From the NCBI RefSeq assembly GCF_050286925.1, contig NZ_JBFWFX010000001.1, positions 353,210 through 417,209 of the forward strand: a stretch of 64,000 nt of DNA, in the 5' to 3' direction. This document shows positions 17,529 to 26,286 of the stretch, piece after piece (position 1 is the first letter of the stretch; each line of letters opens with the position of its first letter). Source of the stretch: Caloranaerobacter sp050286925 (GTDB lineage: Bacteria; Bacillota; Clostridia; Tissierellales; Thermohalobacteraceae). The notes beneath the pieces were generated by a model. That model made no database searches and had not been told where the DNA came from. It worked only from the letters and a program-made list of their open reading frames with translations. The position numbers were made by a program, and so were the translations under genes.

Positions 17529-17700
17529 AAGGTAGATTTTGCATATATCCATAAACGGAAATTATATTTGAATTTATCCACAATTTAAAGTAGTTTACAA
17601 CGACTCTGGCATGTAAACATGCCAGACAAAGTTTCAATAAAATCAACATTAAATCTTTAAAATATGGGATTTTATTATAATTTCCTATGGATTATAAAAA
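17529..17700. repeat. Dispersed intergenic repeat, copy B (long form)
   Basis: Nearly identical to copy A (5265-5436) in the same orientation, including the palindrome GGCATGTAAACATGCC, a perfect DnaA box (17574-17582) and the ATTTCCTATGGATTATAAAA end. Its right end joins the rimI terminator hairpin and supplies its U-tract, as in copy A. Confidence 0.85.
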
Positions 17701-17728
17701 ATTTGAGATGCGATAGAACTCACATCTC
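17693..17728 (-). terminator. Terminator of the tsaE-tsaB-rimI operon
   Basis: GAGATG / CATCTC stem around a 12-nt loop, then AAATTTTTT on the minus strand. The rimI stop codon lies in the hairpin loop, directly after the GAGATG arm. Confidence 0.6.
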
Positions 17729-18166
17729 CTTCCACATTATTATTGCATCTTCTTTTGTATCAGAATAATAACCTGGTCTTATACCACACTCTTTAAAACC
17801 GTATTTTTTATATAAAGACTTAGCTATCTCATTTGATTTTCTGACCTCTAAAGTCATCCTATTTATTCCTCTTTCTCTACAAATCTCTATAAGAGCTTCT
17901 ACTAGTAATTTTCCTACTCCCAATCCTCTAAAATCAGGATGAACAGCTATATTTGTTATATGTCCCTCATCGATAATAAGCCAAATGCCACCATACCCTA
18001 TTACTTTATCATGGACAGAAGCTACAACATACTTGGCAAGCCTATTTTCATTGACTTCCTTTACAAAAGCATCTCTTGACCAAGGCGTTTTAAATGACTT
18101 TTTTTCTATATCAAGAACTTCATCGATATCTTCTTCTGTCATCTCTCTAATTATAATCTTACTCAT
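17720..18166 (-). CDS. rimI: Ribosomal protein S18-alanine N-acetyltransferase RimI
   Basis: 148 residues from Met 18166 (MSKIIIREMTEEDID), the usual RimI length. The start overlaps the tsaB stop by eight bases (ATGAGTAA). GNAT fold with the acetyl-CoA loop VHPDFRGLGVGKLLVEAL and C-terminal NEIAKSLYKKYGFKECGIRPGYY. It acetylates N-terminal alanine, classically of S18. The tsaE-tsaB-rimI order is widespread in bacteria. Confidence 0.93.
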   Translation of the reverse strand: MSKIIIREMTEEDIDEVLDIEKKSFKTPWSRDAFVKEVNENRLAKYVVASVHDKVIGYGGIWLIIDEGHITNIAVHPDFRGLGVGKLLVEALIEICRERGINRMTLEVRKSNEIAKSLYKKYGFKECGIRPGYYSDTKEDAIIMWKEM

Positions 18167-18881
18167 TTTTCTCACCACAACACTTAATTTTCTCTTCATA
18201 TTCTCTCTGAGCTTGAGACTTTCTGAGATAATCAGGAACTAAATCAAAAAAGTTTTCTAGTTTTCCTTCTTTTGCCCTTGATAGTGCTAATTCTGCAACT
18301 GATGATGCTCTTGCCATATTTGCAGATTTTGGTGCAAAAAATACTCTATCGCCTAAAACTTCAATTATTTTCTGTCTGTAAACTAATGTACCATCTCCAT
18401 TAACGATAATACTTTCATCTCTTTCTTTTAAAATATTCATAAGTTCATCTAACTCTATCGCATCTGGTTTTTGTATAACACAAAGGTTACCATTTTCCCA
18501 CTTGTAAATTCCAGTAAATACTCTATCCCTTCTAGCATCCATCATTGGTACAATAATCCCATCAGAATAAGGTAAATTAAATGCTAGAGCATCCAATGTA
18601 GGTATACCAATAACTGGCTTATTCAAAACATGCGCTAAGCTCTTTATGGTTGCTACCCCAATTCTTAAACCCGTAAATGAACCTGGTCCGATTGATACTG
18701 CAAAAACATCTATATCCTCTGGTTTTAATTCGCTGTTTTCCAAAATTTCTTTTATTATAGGCATTATTTTCTGAGAATGAGTTCTTTTATTATTTAATAT
18801 ATACTCACCAATCAATTTATCTTCATCAAGTATAGCACAAGTTGCAACAATACTGGACGTATCTACCGCAAGTACCTTCAC
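18159..18881 (-). CDS. tsaB: tRNA threonylcarbamoyladenosine protein TsaB
   Basis: 240 residues, GTG start overlapping the tsaE stop by one base (TAGTG). N-terminal VDTSSIVATCAILDED and SIGPGSFTGLRIGVATIKSLAH identify the TsaB/YeaZ branch of the ASKHA fold. It dimerises with TsaD (11711-12745) to make t6A37. Confidence 0.95.
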   Translation of the reverse strand: MKVLAVDTSSIVATCAILDEDKLIGEYILNNKRTHSQKIMPIIKEILENSELKPEDIDVFAVSIGPGSFTGLRIGVATIKSLAHVLNKPVIGIPTLDALAFNLPYSDGIIVPMMDARRDRVFTGIYKWENGNLCVIQKPDAIELDELMNILKERDESIIVNGDGTLVYRQKIIEVLGDRVFFAPKSANMARASSVAELALSRAKEGKLENFFDLVPDYLRKSQAQREYEEKIKCCGEKNE

Positions 18882-19339
18882 TATTTAATCAACTCCTTAA
18901 CAATTTCTTCATATCGCTTTCCTTTAGCTTCTATTATTATTTCTCTTTCATTAAATTCTTTTCCTTTTTTTATAGTAATATCTAATCTTTCTAAAGGTAG
19001 TATATCTTCTATTATACTAGCCCATTCAATTATAGTAATCCCTTCTGAATATATATATTCTTCAAATCCTAAATCATACATCTCATCTATATCGTCTATC
19101 CTATATACATCAAAATGATATACTGGATATCTTCCCTCATATTCATTAATCAATGTAAAAGTAGGGCTAGTAACATAGTCTTTAACATCAAGTCCTTTAG
19201 CTATTGACTGTGTTAATGTTGTTTTTCCCGCTCCTAAATCACCATTTAAACATAAAATATCCCCACTCTTTAAAAGTTTTCCTAATTTGTATCCAAAAGA
19301 ATAAGTTTCTTCAGGACTGTTTGTTTTTATTTTTACCAT
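18881..19339 (-). CDS. tsaE: tRNA threonylcarbamoyladenosine ATPase TsaE
   Basis: 152 residues. P-loop LNGDLGAGKTTLTQSIAKGL, switch region VTSPTFTLINEY and HFDVYRI are diagnostic of TsaE/YjeE. ATP hydrolysis by TsaE resets the TsaBD complex. AGGAAGG lies upstream of the ATG, 19 bases after the aminotransferase stop, so it may be read from the same transcript as that gene. Confidence 0.95.
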   Translation of the reverse strand: MVKIKTNSPEETYSFGYKLGKLLKSGDILCLNGDLGAGKTTLTQSIAKGLDVKDYVTSPTFTLINEYEGRYPVYHFDVYRIDDIDEMYDLGFEEYIYSEGITIIEWASIIEDILPLERLDITIKKGKEFNEREIIIEAKGKRYEEIVKELIK

Positions 19340-19358
19340 GATTTCATCCTTCCTATAT

Positions 19359-20543
19359 TCATTTTTTCATCTTATATATAAATTGTGCAATTCTGTTTAA
19401 TCCTTCTGTTAACACATCTGTACTACATGCATAAGAAATCCTTATATAATCATCCATTCCAAAAGCTATACCGGGTACAACTGCCACTTTACTTTCTTCA
19501 AGTAATCTATCTGCGAAATAAACCGAGAAACTTCCATCATAATCCATATTTTGCTTTAATTGAGAAATATCGATAAACAAGTAAAAAGCTCCTTCAGGAT
19601 AAATAAATGATAACGGTTTTATTTTATTTAACATTGAAACTACCCTATCTCTGCGACTCTTATAAATCTTAACCATCTCTTTTATTTCTTCTTCACAATA
19701 AGATAATGCTCCAAATGCTGCCCATTGTGATATTGTTGAAGGATGAGAAACTAAATGCCCTTGTATAGTAGAAATAGCTTTGGCTATTTCTCTATTAGAA
19801 GCTGAATATCCTACTCTCCATCCAGTCATAGAAGCTGATTTAGAAAATCCATTTATAGTTATTGTTATATCTTTAGCTTCATTAGAAATAGCAGCAATAC
19901 TCTTATAGTCGTCAATATAACGTATCTTTTCATATATTTCATCTGAAATTATATATATATTATTCTCTAAACAAAATTCAACTATTGGAATTAACTCTTT
20001 TTCTCTGTATATGCTTCCAACTGGATTTGATGGATTAGAAATTATCATCGCCTTTGTCTTTGGACTTACAGCTTCTTTCAATTCTTCAACTGCAATTTTG
20101 AAATTATTAGATTTATCTGTTTCTACAAATACGGGCTTCCCTCCTACCAATTTAACCATTTCAGGATAACTTACCCAATATGGTTTAGGTATAATCACTT
20201 CGTCCCCTTCATCCAACAAAGCTAATAATGAATTAGTTATAGAATGTTTAGCTCCACTAGACACCACTATCTCATCAACTTCATAATAAATTCCATTTTC
20301 AATCCAAAGTTTGTTTTGAATAACTTTTTTCAGCTCATTCAACCCTGAAACCAAGTCATATTTTGTTTTGTTATTATGTATAGCTTTAATCGCTTCTTCT
20401 TTAGCTTTATCTGGAGTAAAAAAATCTGGTTCTCCAATGCTTAAATTAATTATATCTAAACCTTCTTCTCTAAGTTTTTTTATCTTACTGCTTATACCAA
20501 TTGTAAATGATGGAGTTATATTGTTTAACCTTTTAGATAGCAT
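19359..20543 (-). CDS. Class I/II pyridoxal-phosphate aminotransferase (AspC/PatA-like)
   Basis: 394 residues, AGGAGAGG upstream. Fold type I with NPSNPVGS, ISDEIYEKI and PLP-lysine region GFSKSASMTGWRVGYSAS, and the N-terminal ITPSFTIGISSKIKKL of the aspartate aminotransferase Ib-gamma group. It transfers amino groups between aspartate-type or aromatic amino acids and 2-oxoglutarate. Exact substrate cannot be read from sequence. Repeat array D begins 48 bp upstream. Confidence 0.9.
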   Translation of the reverse strand: MLSKRLNNITPSFTIGISSKIKKLREEGLDIINLSIGEPDFFTPDKAKEEAIKAIHNNKTKYDLVSGLNELKKVIQNKLWIENGIYYEVDEIVVSSGAKHSITNSLLALLDEGDEVIIPKPYWVSYPEMVKLVGGKPVFVETDKSNNFKIAVEELKEAVSPKTKAMIISNPSNPVGSIYREKELIPIVEFCLENNIYIISDEIYEKIRYIDDYKSIAAISNEAKDITITINGFSKSASMTGWRVGYSASNREIAKAISTIQGHLVSHPSTISQWAAFGALSYCEEEIKEMVKIYKSRRDRVVSMLNKIKPLSFIYPEGAFYLFIDISQLKQNMDYDGSFSVYFADRLLEESKVAVVPGIAFGMDDYIRISYACSTDVLTEGLNRIAQFIYKMKK

Positions 20544-20590
20544 CTATTTCCTCTCCTTTATATTGTTCTTTATCACTATATTTTTATTAT

Positions 20591-20897
20591 AATCCATAGG
20601 AAATTATATTCCATATTAAATTGAAGATAAATTCAAATATAATTTCCGTGATGGATTTCAATAAAATCTACCTTATAAAATTTTTATTTAAAAAGATTTT
20701 ATTATAATCCATAGGAAATTATATTCCTATTAATTTTAATGATAATTTCAAATATAATTTCCGTAATGGATTTCAATAAAATCTACCTTATAAAATTTTT
20801 ATTTAAAAAGATTTTATTATAATCCATAGGAAATTATATTCCTATTAATTTTAATGATAATTTCAAATATAATTTCCGTAATGGATTTCAATAAAAT
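20591..20897. repeat. Tandem array of the dispersed repeat, short form (locus D)
   Basis: Two full units of exactly 115 bp (20591-20705, 20706-20820) and a partial third (20821-20897). Each begins AATCCATAGGAAATTATATT, continues to AATATAATTTCCGT.ATGGATTT, then AATAAAATCTACCTTA and a linker ending TTTTATTAT. The unit ends are imperfect inverted repeats. It lacks the central TCTGGCATG palindrome and DnaA box of the long form. It fills most of the gap between the aminotransferase and ribU genes. Confidence 0.9.
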
Positions 20898-20900
20898 AAC

Positions 20901-20940
20901 AAAAAAAACAGGGGCGGTTGGATACAACAGAACCGTCCCC
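20901..20940 (-). terminator. Terminator of ribU
   Basis: Stem GGGGCGGTT / AACCGTCCCC around an 11-nt loop, followed on the minus strand by a T8 tract. Confidence 0.9.
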
Positions 20941-20948
20941 GTATTTCC

Positions 20949-21551
20949 TTATCTGTGTAAGATTGGTGATATTTTCTTATACAATACAATTGTAATCAGT
21001 GATACAATTATTCCCTTTAATAAATTAAAAGGAACTATTGCAAATAAGATAAAGGTTTTGTAATCAGCAACAAATTTATTAACTTTAGCACCCATTTCAA
21101 CAAAAGCATCTACCGGAGCACCAAATAATTTTGCATAAAACGGTATTAAAAAATAATAATTTGATAAAGAAGCTACAAGCGTCATCATTACAGTGCCTAT
21201 AATCATACCTAAAATTGCATTTTTAAACGTTTTGTTCTTAAAATAGATATAACCTGCAGTATAAACTAATACACTTCCTACTAAGAAATTTGCTAACTCC
21301 CCAACGCCCATGGTCGAAGTTCCTTTAATTACAAGATGAAGTATATTTTTAACAAACTCAATTATAACTCCAGCTATAGGACCTAATGCAAAAGCTCCTA
21401 TTAAAGCAGGTATATCACTTAAATCAATCTTTAAAAACTCTGGTGTAAACCATAAAGGTACTTCAATATACATAATAAGAAATGCAAGTACTGATAAAAC
21501 AGATATTTTGGTAAGCATTCTAGTGTTAAATCTTTCTTTTAGTGTTAACAT
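20949..21551 (-). CDS. ribU: Riboflavin ECF transporter substrate-binding protein RibU
   Basis: 200 residues with about six hydrophobic helices. N-terminal ARNS-like stretch MLTKISVLSVLAFLIMYIEV, followed by KIDLSDIPALIGAFALGPIAG, which is typical for RibU (ECF S component). It imports riboflavin with the general Ecf module. An FMN riboswitch and terminator in its leader show direct flavin control. Confidence 0.93.
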   Translation of the reverse strand: MLTLKERFNTRMLTKISVLSVLAFLIMYIEVPLWFTPEFLKIDLSDIPALIGAFALGPIAGVIIEFVKNILHLVIKGTSTMGVGELANFLVGSVLVYTAGYIYFKNKTFKNAILGMIIGTVMMTLVASLSNYYFLIPFYAKLFGAPVDAFVEMGAKVNKFVADYKTFILFAIVPFNLLKGIIVSLITIVLYKKISPILHR

Positions 21552-21597
21552 GATACCCCTCCATCTATTTTTTTGTTTTATGGGAGAGGATTAGGAA

Positions 21598-21631
21598 ATT
21601 AAAAGCTCCTGAAGACAATCTTCAGGAGCTT
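21598..21631 (-). terminator. Riboswitch-controlled terminator before ribU
   Basis: 12-bp perfect stem AAGCTCCTGAAG / CTTCAGGAGCTT with a 5-nt loop, then TTTTAATTT on the minus strand. It lies between the FMN aptamer and the ribU start. It shares CTTCAG with the first strand of aptamer helix P1 (TCTTCAGG), which allows switching. Confidence 0.85.
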
Positions 21632-21651
21632 ACATACATAAAACTATACTA

Positions 21652-21762
21652 ATCTTCTCCCATCCAGACTTTAACTGTCGGCCCTGGAATTTCACCAGGT
21701 CAACTGCAATGCAGCTCGCGGGCTATACCGCCGGTCGGGAATTTCACCCTGCCCTGAAGACT
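21652..21762 (-). ncRNA. FMN riboswitch (RFN element)
   Basis: The minus strand reads the canonical RFN blocks in order: CTTCAGGGCAGGGTGAAATT, CCCGACCGGCGGTATAGCCC, GCGAGC, TTGACCTGGTGAAATTCCAG, GGCCGACAGTTAAAGTC, TGGATGGGAGAAG. FMN binding terminates transcription of ribU through the downstream hairpin. Confidence 0.97.
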
Positions 21763-21923
21763 AGAAAAAAATAAATATTCTATTATTAACTCCATTATCG
21801 CATTATTACTTACTTTTGTCAAGACAATAAATTAACCTTTCGTTATTCGACTGACAAAAAGCCAACATCGAACAACCAGTACCAAGTATCTTACATCTAA
21901 TTTTACATTTTACATTTTCAATT

Positions 21924-23090
21924 TTAAATTTTATTTTTATAAACCACCTTACCATCAATTATTGTTACATATACTTTACAATCAACATCTCTTAATGGAT
22001 GGCCATCAAATATAACGATATCAGCATCCTTGCCTACTTCAATACTTCCAACTCTATCATCTATTCCTAATATTTCAGCAGCATTGATAGTTATAGCTTT
22101 AAATGCCTCCATTTCATCCATACCAGCTTTTACAGCAAGTCCAGCACAAAGAGGTAAATATTGTAATGGTATTACCGGTGAATCTGTCATTATTGCAACC
22201 TTAACTCCAGCTTTCTGTAATATACCAGGTGTTTCAAAAGTCAAGTTTTTAAGCTCAAATTTACTTCTATTGGTTAAGCTTGGACCAACTATAGCGCATT
22301 TTCCTTCTTTTACCAAATGTTCTGCGATTAAGTGTCCTTCAGTACAATGGTCTAAAGTTATATCTACATCAAATTCCTTAGCTATCCTTATGGCAGTTAG
22401 TATATCATCTGCTCTATGAGCATGAGCCTTAAGTGGTATTTCTTTTCTAATTACCTTTGCCATAGCTTCCATTTTTATATCAAATTCAGGCATTTTTGAT
22501 TCATCTTCTTTAGCTTTTTCTAATTTTTCAACATACCTTTTAGCTTTAAAAAGTGTTTCCCTAAGTTTTGCTGCAGTTGCCATTCTTGTAATTGGAGATT
22601 TCTTTTGACTATGATAAACTCTCTTAGGATTTTCTCCAAAAGCTATTTTCATAGCTAAAGGTTCTTTTACAATCATATCATCTATTCTATCTCCATATGT
22701 CTTTATAGCCGCAAATTGTCCTCCAACTACATTGGCACTACCTGGACCTGTCGCTACACATGTAACGCCACCTTCATATGCCTCTTTAAATGTCCTATCC
22801 ATAGGGTTTATACCATCAATAGCTCTCAAATGTGGAGTTATTGGATCAACCCACTCATTACCATCATCTCCTTCAAAACCTATACCATCTTCCCATAATC
22901 CTAAATGACAATGCGCATCAATTAATCCTGGAGTTACAAGTCTCCCATTAGCATCAATTATTTCAACATCTAATGGTACAACTATGTCTTTACCTACTTC
23001 CTTAATCTTTCCATTTTCGATTAAAATACTTCCATTTTCAATTATTTCTCCAGTCATAGTCAAAATTTTACCATTTTTAATTAATAACAT
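21924..23090 (-). CDS. Metal-dependent amidohydrolase (imidazolonepropionase-like)
   Basis: 388 residues from ATG 23090 (MLLIKNGKILTMTGE), preceded by GGGGGG. TIM-barrel amidohydrolase: PGLIDAHCHLG (HxH), HAHRADD and LDHCTEGH ligands, and MTDSPVIPLQ for the catalytic Asp, with the C-terminal beta-sandwich ending GSIEVGKDADIVIFDGHPL. It hydrolyses a cyclic amide, dipeptide or similar C-N bond; the substrate is not readable. It overlaps the 3' end of the upstream hybrid kinase gene by 14 bases, an unusual pairing. Confidence 0.88.
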   Translation of the reverse strand: MLLIKNGKILTMTGEIIENGSILIENGKIKEVGKDIVVPLDVEIIDANGRLVTPGLIDAHCHLGLWEDGIGFEGDDGNEWVDPITPHLRAIDGINPMDRTFKEAYEGGVTCVATGPGSANVVGGQFAAIKTYGDRIDDMIVKEPLAMKIAFGENPKRVYHSQKKSPITRMATAAKLRETLFKAKRYVEKLEKAKEDESKMPEFDIKMEAMAKVIRKEIPLKAHAHRADDILTAIRIAKEFDVDITLDHCTEGHLIAEHLVKEGKCAIVGPSLTNRSKFELKNLTFETPGILQKAGVKVAIMTDSPVIPLQYLPLCAGLAVKAGMDEMEAFKAITINAAEILGIDDRVGSIEVGKDADIVIFDGHPLRDVDCKVYVTIIDGKVVYKNKI

Positions 23091-25353
23091 TTTCTTTTCC
23101 CCCCAATTCTTTCTTTTTATCAATTACACTTCTTACAGCTTTGATAACCTCCTTAATTGTACAAGGCTTATGTATTATATATTCTATTTCACTTAAATCT
23201 TGTCCATCTAAGTCATTTGGCCATCCTGTCATTAGGATAACTTTCAAATCCTTTTTAACACTTTTTATTTGCCTAGAAAGCCTAATACCATTCATCTTCG
23301 GCATAGCTAGATCACAAATTATTATATCATATTCCTTTCTAGACAATCTCTTTAAAACATTATTACTATTAGTTTCAATATCAGATTCTATTCCAATTAT
23401 CCTAAGCATTTTTTTTAAAGAATAAGCTACATAGGCCTTATCATCTACAATTAGCACATTTAGCCCGTTAAATTTTGGTAAAATATTATCATCATCAGCA
23501 TATCTTCCCCCTTTCTGATATCTATTAAATGAAATAATAAATTTTGTTCCTACTCCAACTTTACTCTCTACTTCTATACTCCCATTATAGCTGGCTATTA
23601 TATTTTTAGCTATGCTTAAACCTAAACCTGTTCCTCTAGACTCTTTTGTACTAAAAAACGGTTCGAAAATTCTATCTTTAAATTCATCTGGTATTCCACA
23701 TCCTGTATCCTCAATACAAATATAAACCTTATCCCCTCTGTCATAAGTTTTTACTGTTAACTTACCCCCATTTTCCATAGAATCTATAGCATTCAATATT
23801 ATATTAAGAATTACCTCTCTTATCTCGTGAACATCACAATATATATAACTGTTTGAGTTTAACTCTTTCACTAAAGTAAATTCTCTTCCTTTTACATCAT
23901 AGATATTATTCCATTTAGGTCTTGCCATATCTATAGAAGTTTCTACAATACTATTAAGGAGTATTGCCTTCTTGTTAGAACTTGCTTTTTTTCTCGTGAT
24001 CTTCTGTATTTTGTTGACTATCGCCTTGCCATCAAGAGCAGAATTATATATTATTTCAAGATTTTTCTTTATATTTTCATCTTGTACTTGATATAAAAGT
24101 AGCTGAGATAAACCTATAATAGTGGTCAATATATTATTAAAATCGTGTGCTATTCCTCCAGCAAGTTCCCCCAATATCTTAAGTTTTTCAGCTCTCAGCA
24201 AATCTTCCTGATGTTTCTCTATTTGTTTTTGCTTATTCAACAAAGCTAGTATTGTATTGCCAATTGCTTTCAGGAATGACATATGATAATGGAAGTGCTG
24301 TCTACTGTTATAAGAGGCTAGTATAAGAAATGCAATAGGATTGTTTTCATCTTTACCTATAGGTATCTCAACTAATGACTTTATACCAAGTTCATTCATT
24401 AATCTAGCATTGTAACAAATTTCCAATTCGCTGTCATCATAGACTTTTATTCCTTGTCTAAATTTTTCTCGAAGTCCGTTTTTATTTAAAGTTCGAGTAG
24501 TAATATATTTATCAATTTCATAAGGCAAATTGTACTTTATTATAAACTCTAAATTAAATTCAGTATCTAAATATGTAAAAATCACTCCAAAGTCGGCATT
24601 TACTACTTTACAAATTTTTTCTAATACTGTTTCCAATAGATGTCTGCTATTATGTTTATATGAAATATCCAAAATTAGTTCATTTAATAATTCAAGTTTC
24701 TTATTTTCTTTATATAATTCAACTTTATCTAAGTACAAAATTCTTAAATATTTGTAAAAAAGTTCTATCTCGCTAGGACTATTTATTCGAAATACACTTA
24801 CACTGTCATTATTCATTATAATAAAAACATCATGAAGAGGAACTAAACGATAAAAATATTCTTCAGTAAAATTATCAATTAAATATTCCTTTATAATCAT
24901 AATCCCCTTCTCTTGAGCAAGTTTTTTAATTTGTTTGTGATATTCATGTAGTACATCTAAATTTGTTTTATCATTATAAAAATCATCTCTAATTCCATGT
25001 ATTACTATTTTTTTATACCCCTTTTTATAGCAATTATCAATTAAGTTCTCATAAAATTTGACTATATTTTCCACTCGGAGTAGTCCGCCTTTAAAATATT
25101 TTTTCTGAGCAGAGATAAATATGAGTTGTCCCTTTTTTACTAATTCATCTATTGCCAAACCTAATTTTTCTAACTTCTCTTTTTCTGCATGTAATTGATT
25201 AATAAAATTATATACATATATGAAACAACCATCATTCTCAATAATCTGTAAAATAAGACTTTTCAGATAATTTTTTTTAGAATTCAGTATACTTGAACTT
25301 AAAATACCACAAAAAGCCCCCCTAATATACTTTATATCTACCTCATTGTACAA
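23077..25353 (-). CDS. Hybrid sensor histidine kinase with MEDS, GAF and receiver domains
   Basis: 758 residues, no transmembrane segment, so cytoplasmic. About 1-185 resembles the MEDS (DcmR-type) sensory domain (YIRGAFCGILSS, then DGCFIYVYNF, VPLHDVFIIMNND). About 220-370 is a GAF domain. HisKA with H403 in GGIAHDFNNIL; ATPase with NIILNAIDSM, IEDTGCGIPDE and GTGLGLSIAKNI. C-terminal receiver (about 640-750) with IICDLAMPKMNG and ILMTGWP...HKPC. No output regulator is adjacent. Its 3' end overlaps the amidohydrolase gene. Confidence 0.9.
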   Translation of the reverse strand: MYNEVDIKYIRGAFCGILSSSILNSKKNYLKSLILQIIENDGCFIYVYNFINQLHAEKEKLEKLGLAIDELVKKGQLIFISAQKKYFKGGLLRVENIVKFYENLIDNCYKKGYKKIVIHGIRDDFYNDKTNLDVLHEYHKQIKKLAQEKGIMIIKEYLIDNFTEEYFYRLVPLHDVFIIMNNDSVSVFRINSPSEIELFYKYLRILYLDKVELYKENKKLELLNELILDISYKHNSRHLLETVLEKICKVVNADFGVIFTYLDTEFNLEFIIKYNLPYEIDKYITTRTLNKNGLREKFRQGIKVYDDSELEICYNARLMNELGIKSLVEIPIGKDENNPIAFLILASYNSRQHFHYHMSFLKAIGNTILALLNKQKQIEKHQEDLLRAEKLKILGELAGGIAHDFNNILTTIIGLSQLLLYQVQDENIKKNLEIIYNSALDGKAIVNKIQKITRKKASSNKKAILLNSIVETSIDMARPKWNNIYDVKGREFTLVKELNSNSYIYCDVHEIREVILNIILNAIDSMENGGKLTVKTYDRGDKVYICIEDTGCGIPDEFKDRIFEPFFSTKESRGTGLGLSIAKNIIASYNGSIEVESKVGVGTKFIISFNRYQKGGRYADDDNILPKFNGLNVLIVDDKAYVAYSLKKMLRIIGIESDIETNSNNVLKRLSRKEYDIIICDLAMPKMNGIRLSRQIKSVKKDLKVILMTGWPNDLDGQDLSEIEYIIHKPCTIKEVIKAVRSVIDKKKELGGKENVIN

Positions 25354-25658
25354 AACGACTACCCCCTTGAATTGAAAAAATGAAAACTTTTTGTGTAGAT
25401 TCTACAAAATTACAAAAATCCCTCTTTTTTTGTTGTAAAAATATTAAAGAAAATAGATTATAATAGAGTCGTATATTTTTTATCAATTATGTCTTTAGAA
25501 AATTTAATAAATTATATTAGATAATTAAAGTAGAAAACAAATGATTAAACCCAATATCGAAGTTTACTTTGTATAAATTTACAATATTTAATGTTTAAAA
25601 TGAACTAGCTAAGGGTAGTTAGTATTATATATAAAAGATTATGAAAGGATGATTACTT
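25354..25658. other. Intergenic stretch without recognisable feature
   Basis: 305 bp between divergent genes, very AT-rich. It must hold both promoters, but I could not select convincing -35/-10 pairs. GAAAGG at its right end serves the lipoprotein gene. Confidence 0.5.
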
Positions 25659-26234
25659 ATGTTGAAAAATATTAAAATTAAGGTTTTAATTGTTTCTTTA
25701 ATTTTAGTTTTAAGTTTAACAGCGTGTTCTAACTATGATTCGCCCCAGGAAAATTCATCTAATCAAACAAGTAAATCTTCAAATGTAAGTTCTACAAAAT
25801 CCGAAGAATGGGGATCAATGGCTGTAAAACTCCGTGACTCTTTTACATTAGAAGAAATGCTTGTTTATGCAATACAAGATGAATATCTTGCAAGAGCTGA
25901 ATATGAGGAAGTAATAAATAAGTTTGGAGAAAATAGACCCTTTACAAGTATAATAAAAGCTGAAGAAACTCATATAAAACTTTTAACTCCTTTATTTGAA
26001 AAATACAATATACCCATTCCAACTGACAGGGCAAAAGATTACGTTGTAGTTCCTGAAACCTTTGAAGAAGTTTTAAAAATAGGTGTTAAGGCTGAAATCG
26101 ACAATATTGCTATGTATGAAAAGTTTTTAAAACAAAAAGATTTGCCTGAAGATATAAAAGATGTTTTTATGAAATTAAAAAATGCATCTGAAAATCATTT
26201 AAAAGCCTTTCAAAATAGTTTGTCAAATCAATAA
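25659..26234 (+). CDS. DUF2202 ferritin-like lipoprotein
   Basis: 191 residues. Signal peptide with lipobox LTAC (Cys23), Ser/Asn-rich linker (24-50), then a four-helix DUF2202 domain with possible diiron ligands in EYLARAEYEEV, KAEETHIKLL, EIDNIAMYEKF and ASENHLKAF (E/ExxH pattern). It would sit on the outer face of the membrane. A role in metal or oxidative stress is plausible from the fold but not shown. Confidence 0.85.
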   Translation: MLKNIKIKVLIVSLILVLSLTACSNYDSPQENSSNQTSKSSNVSSTKSEEWGSMAVKLRDSFTLEEMLVYAIQDEYLARAEYEEVINKFGENRPFTSIIKAEETHIKLLTPLFEKYNIPIPTDRAKDYVVVPETFEEVLKIGVKAEIDNIAMYEKFLKQKDLPEDIKDVFMKLKNASENHLKAFQNSLSNQ

Positions 26235-26245
26235 TTTAAAATTCA

Positions 26246-26281
26246 TAAAAAAGAATCCTAATAATTTAGGATTCTTTCTTA
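26246..26281. terminator. Bidirectional terminator
   Basis: 11-bp perfect stem AAGAATCCTAA / TTAGGATTCTT with a 4-nt loop, A-rich before and T-rich after. It serves the convergent DUF2202 and MFS genes. Confidence 0.9.
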
Positions 26282-26286
26282 ATTGC

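Noticed and set aside
20591..20897. CRISPR array
   Set aside because: The 115-bp units repeat in full with no variable spacers, and no cas genes are near.
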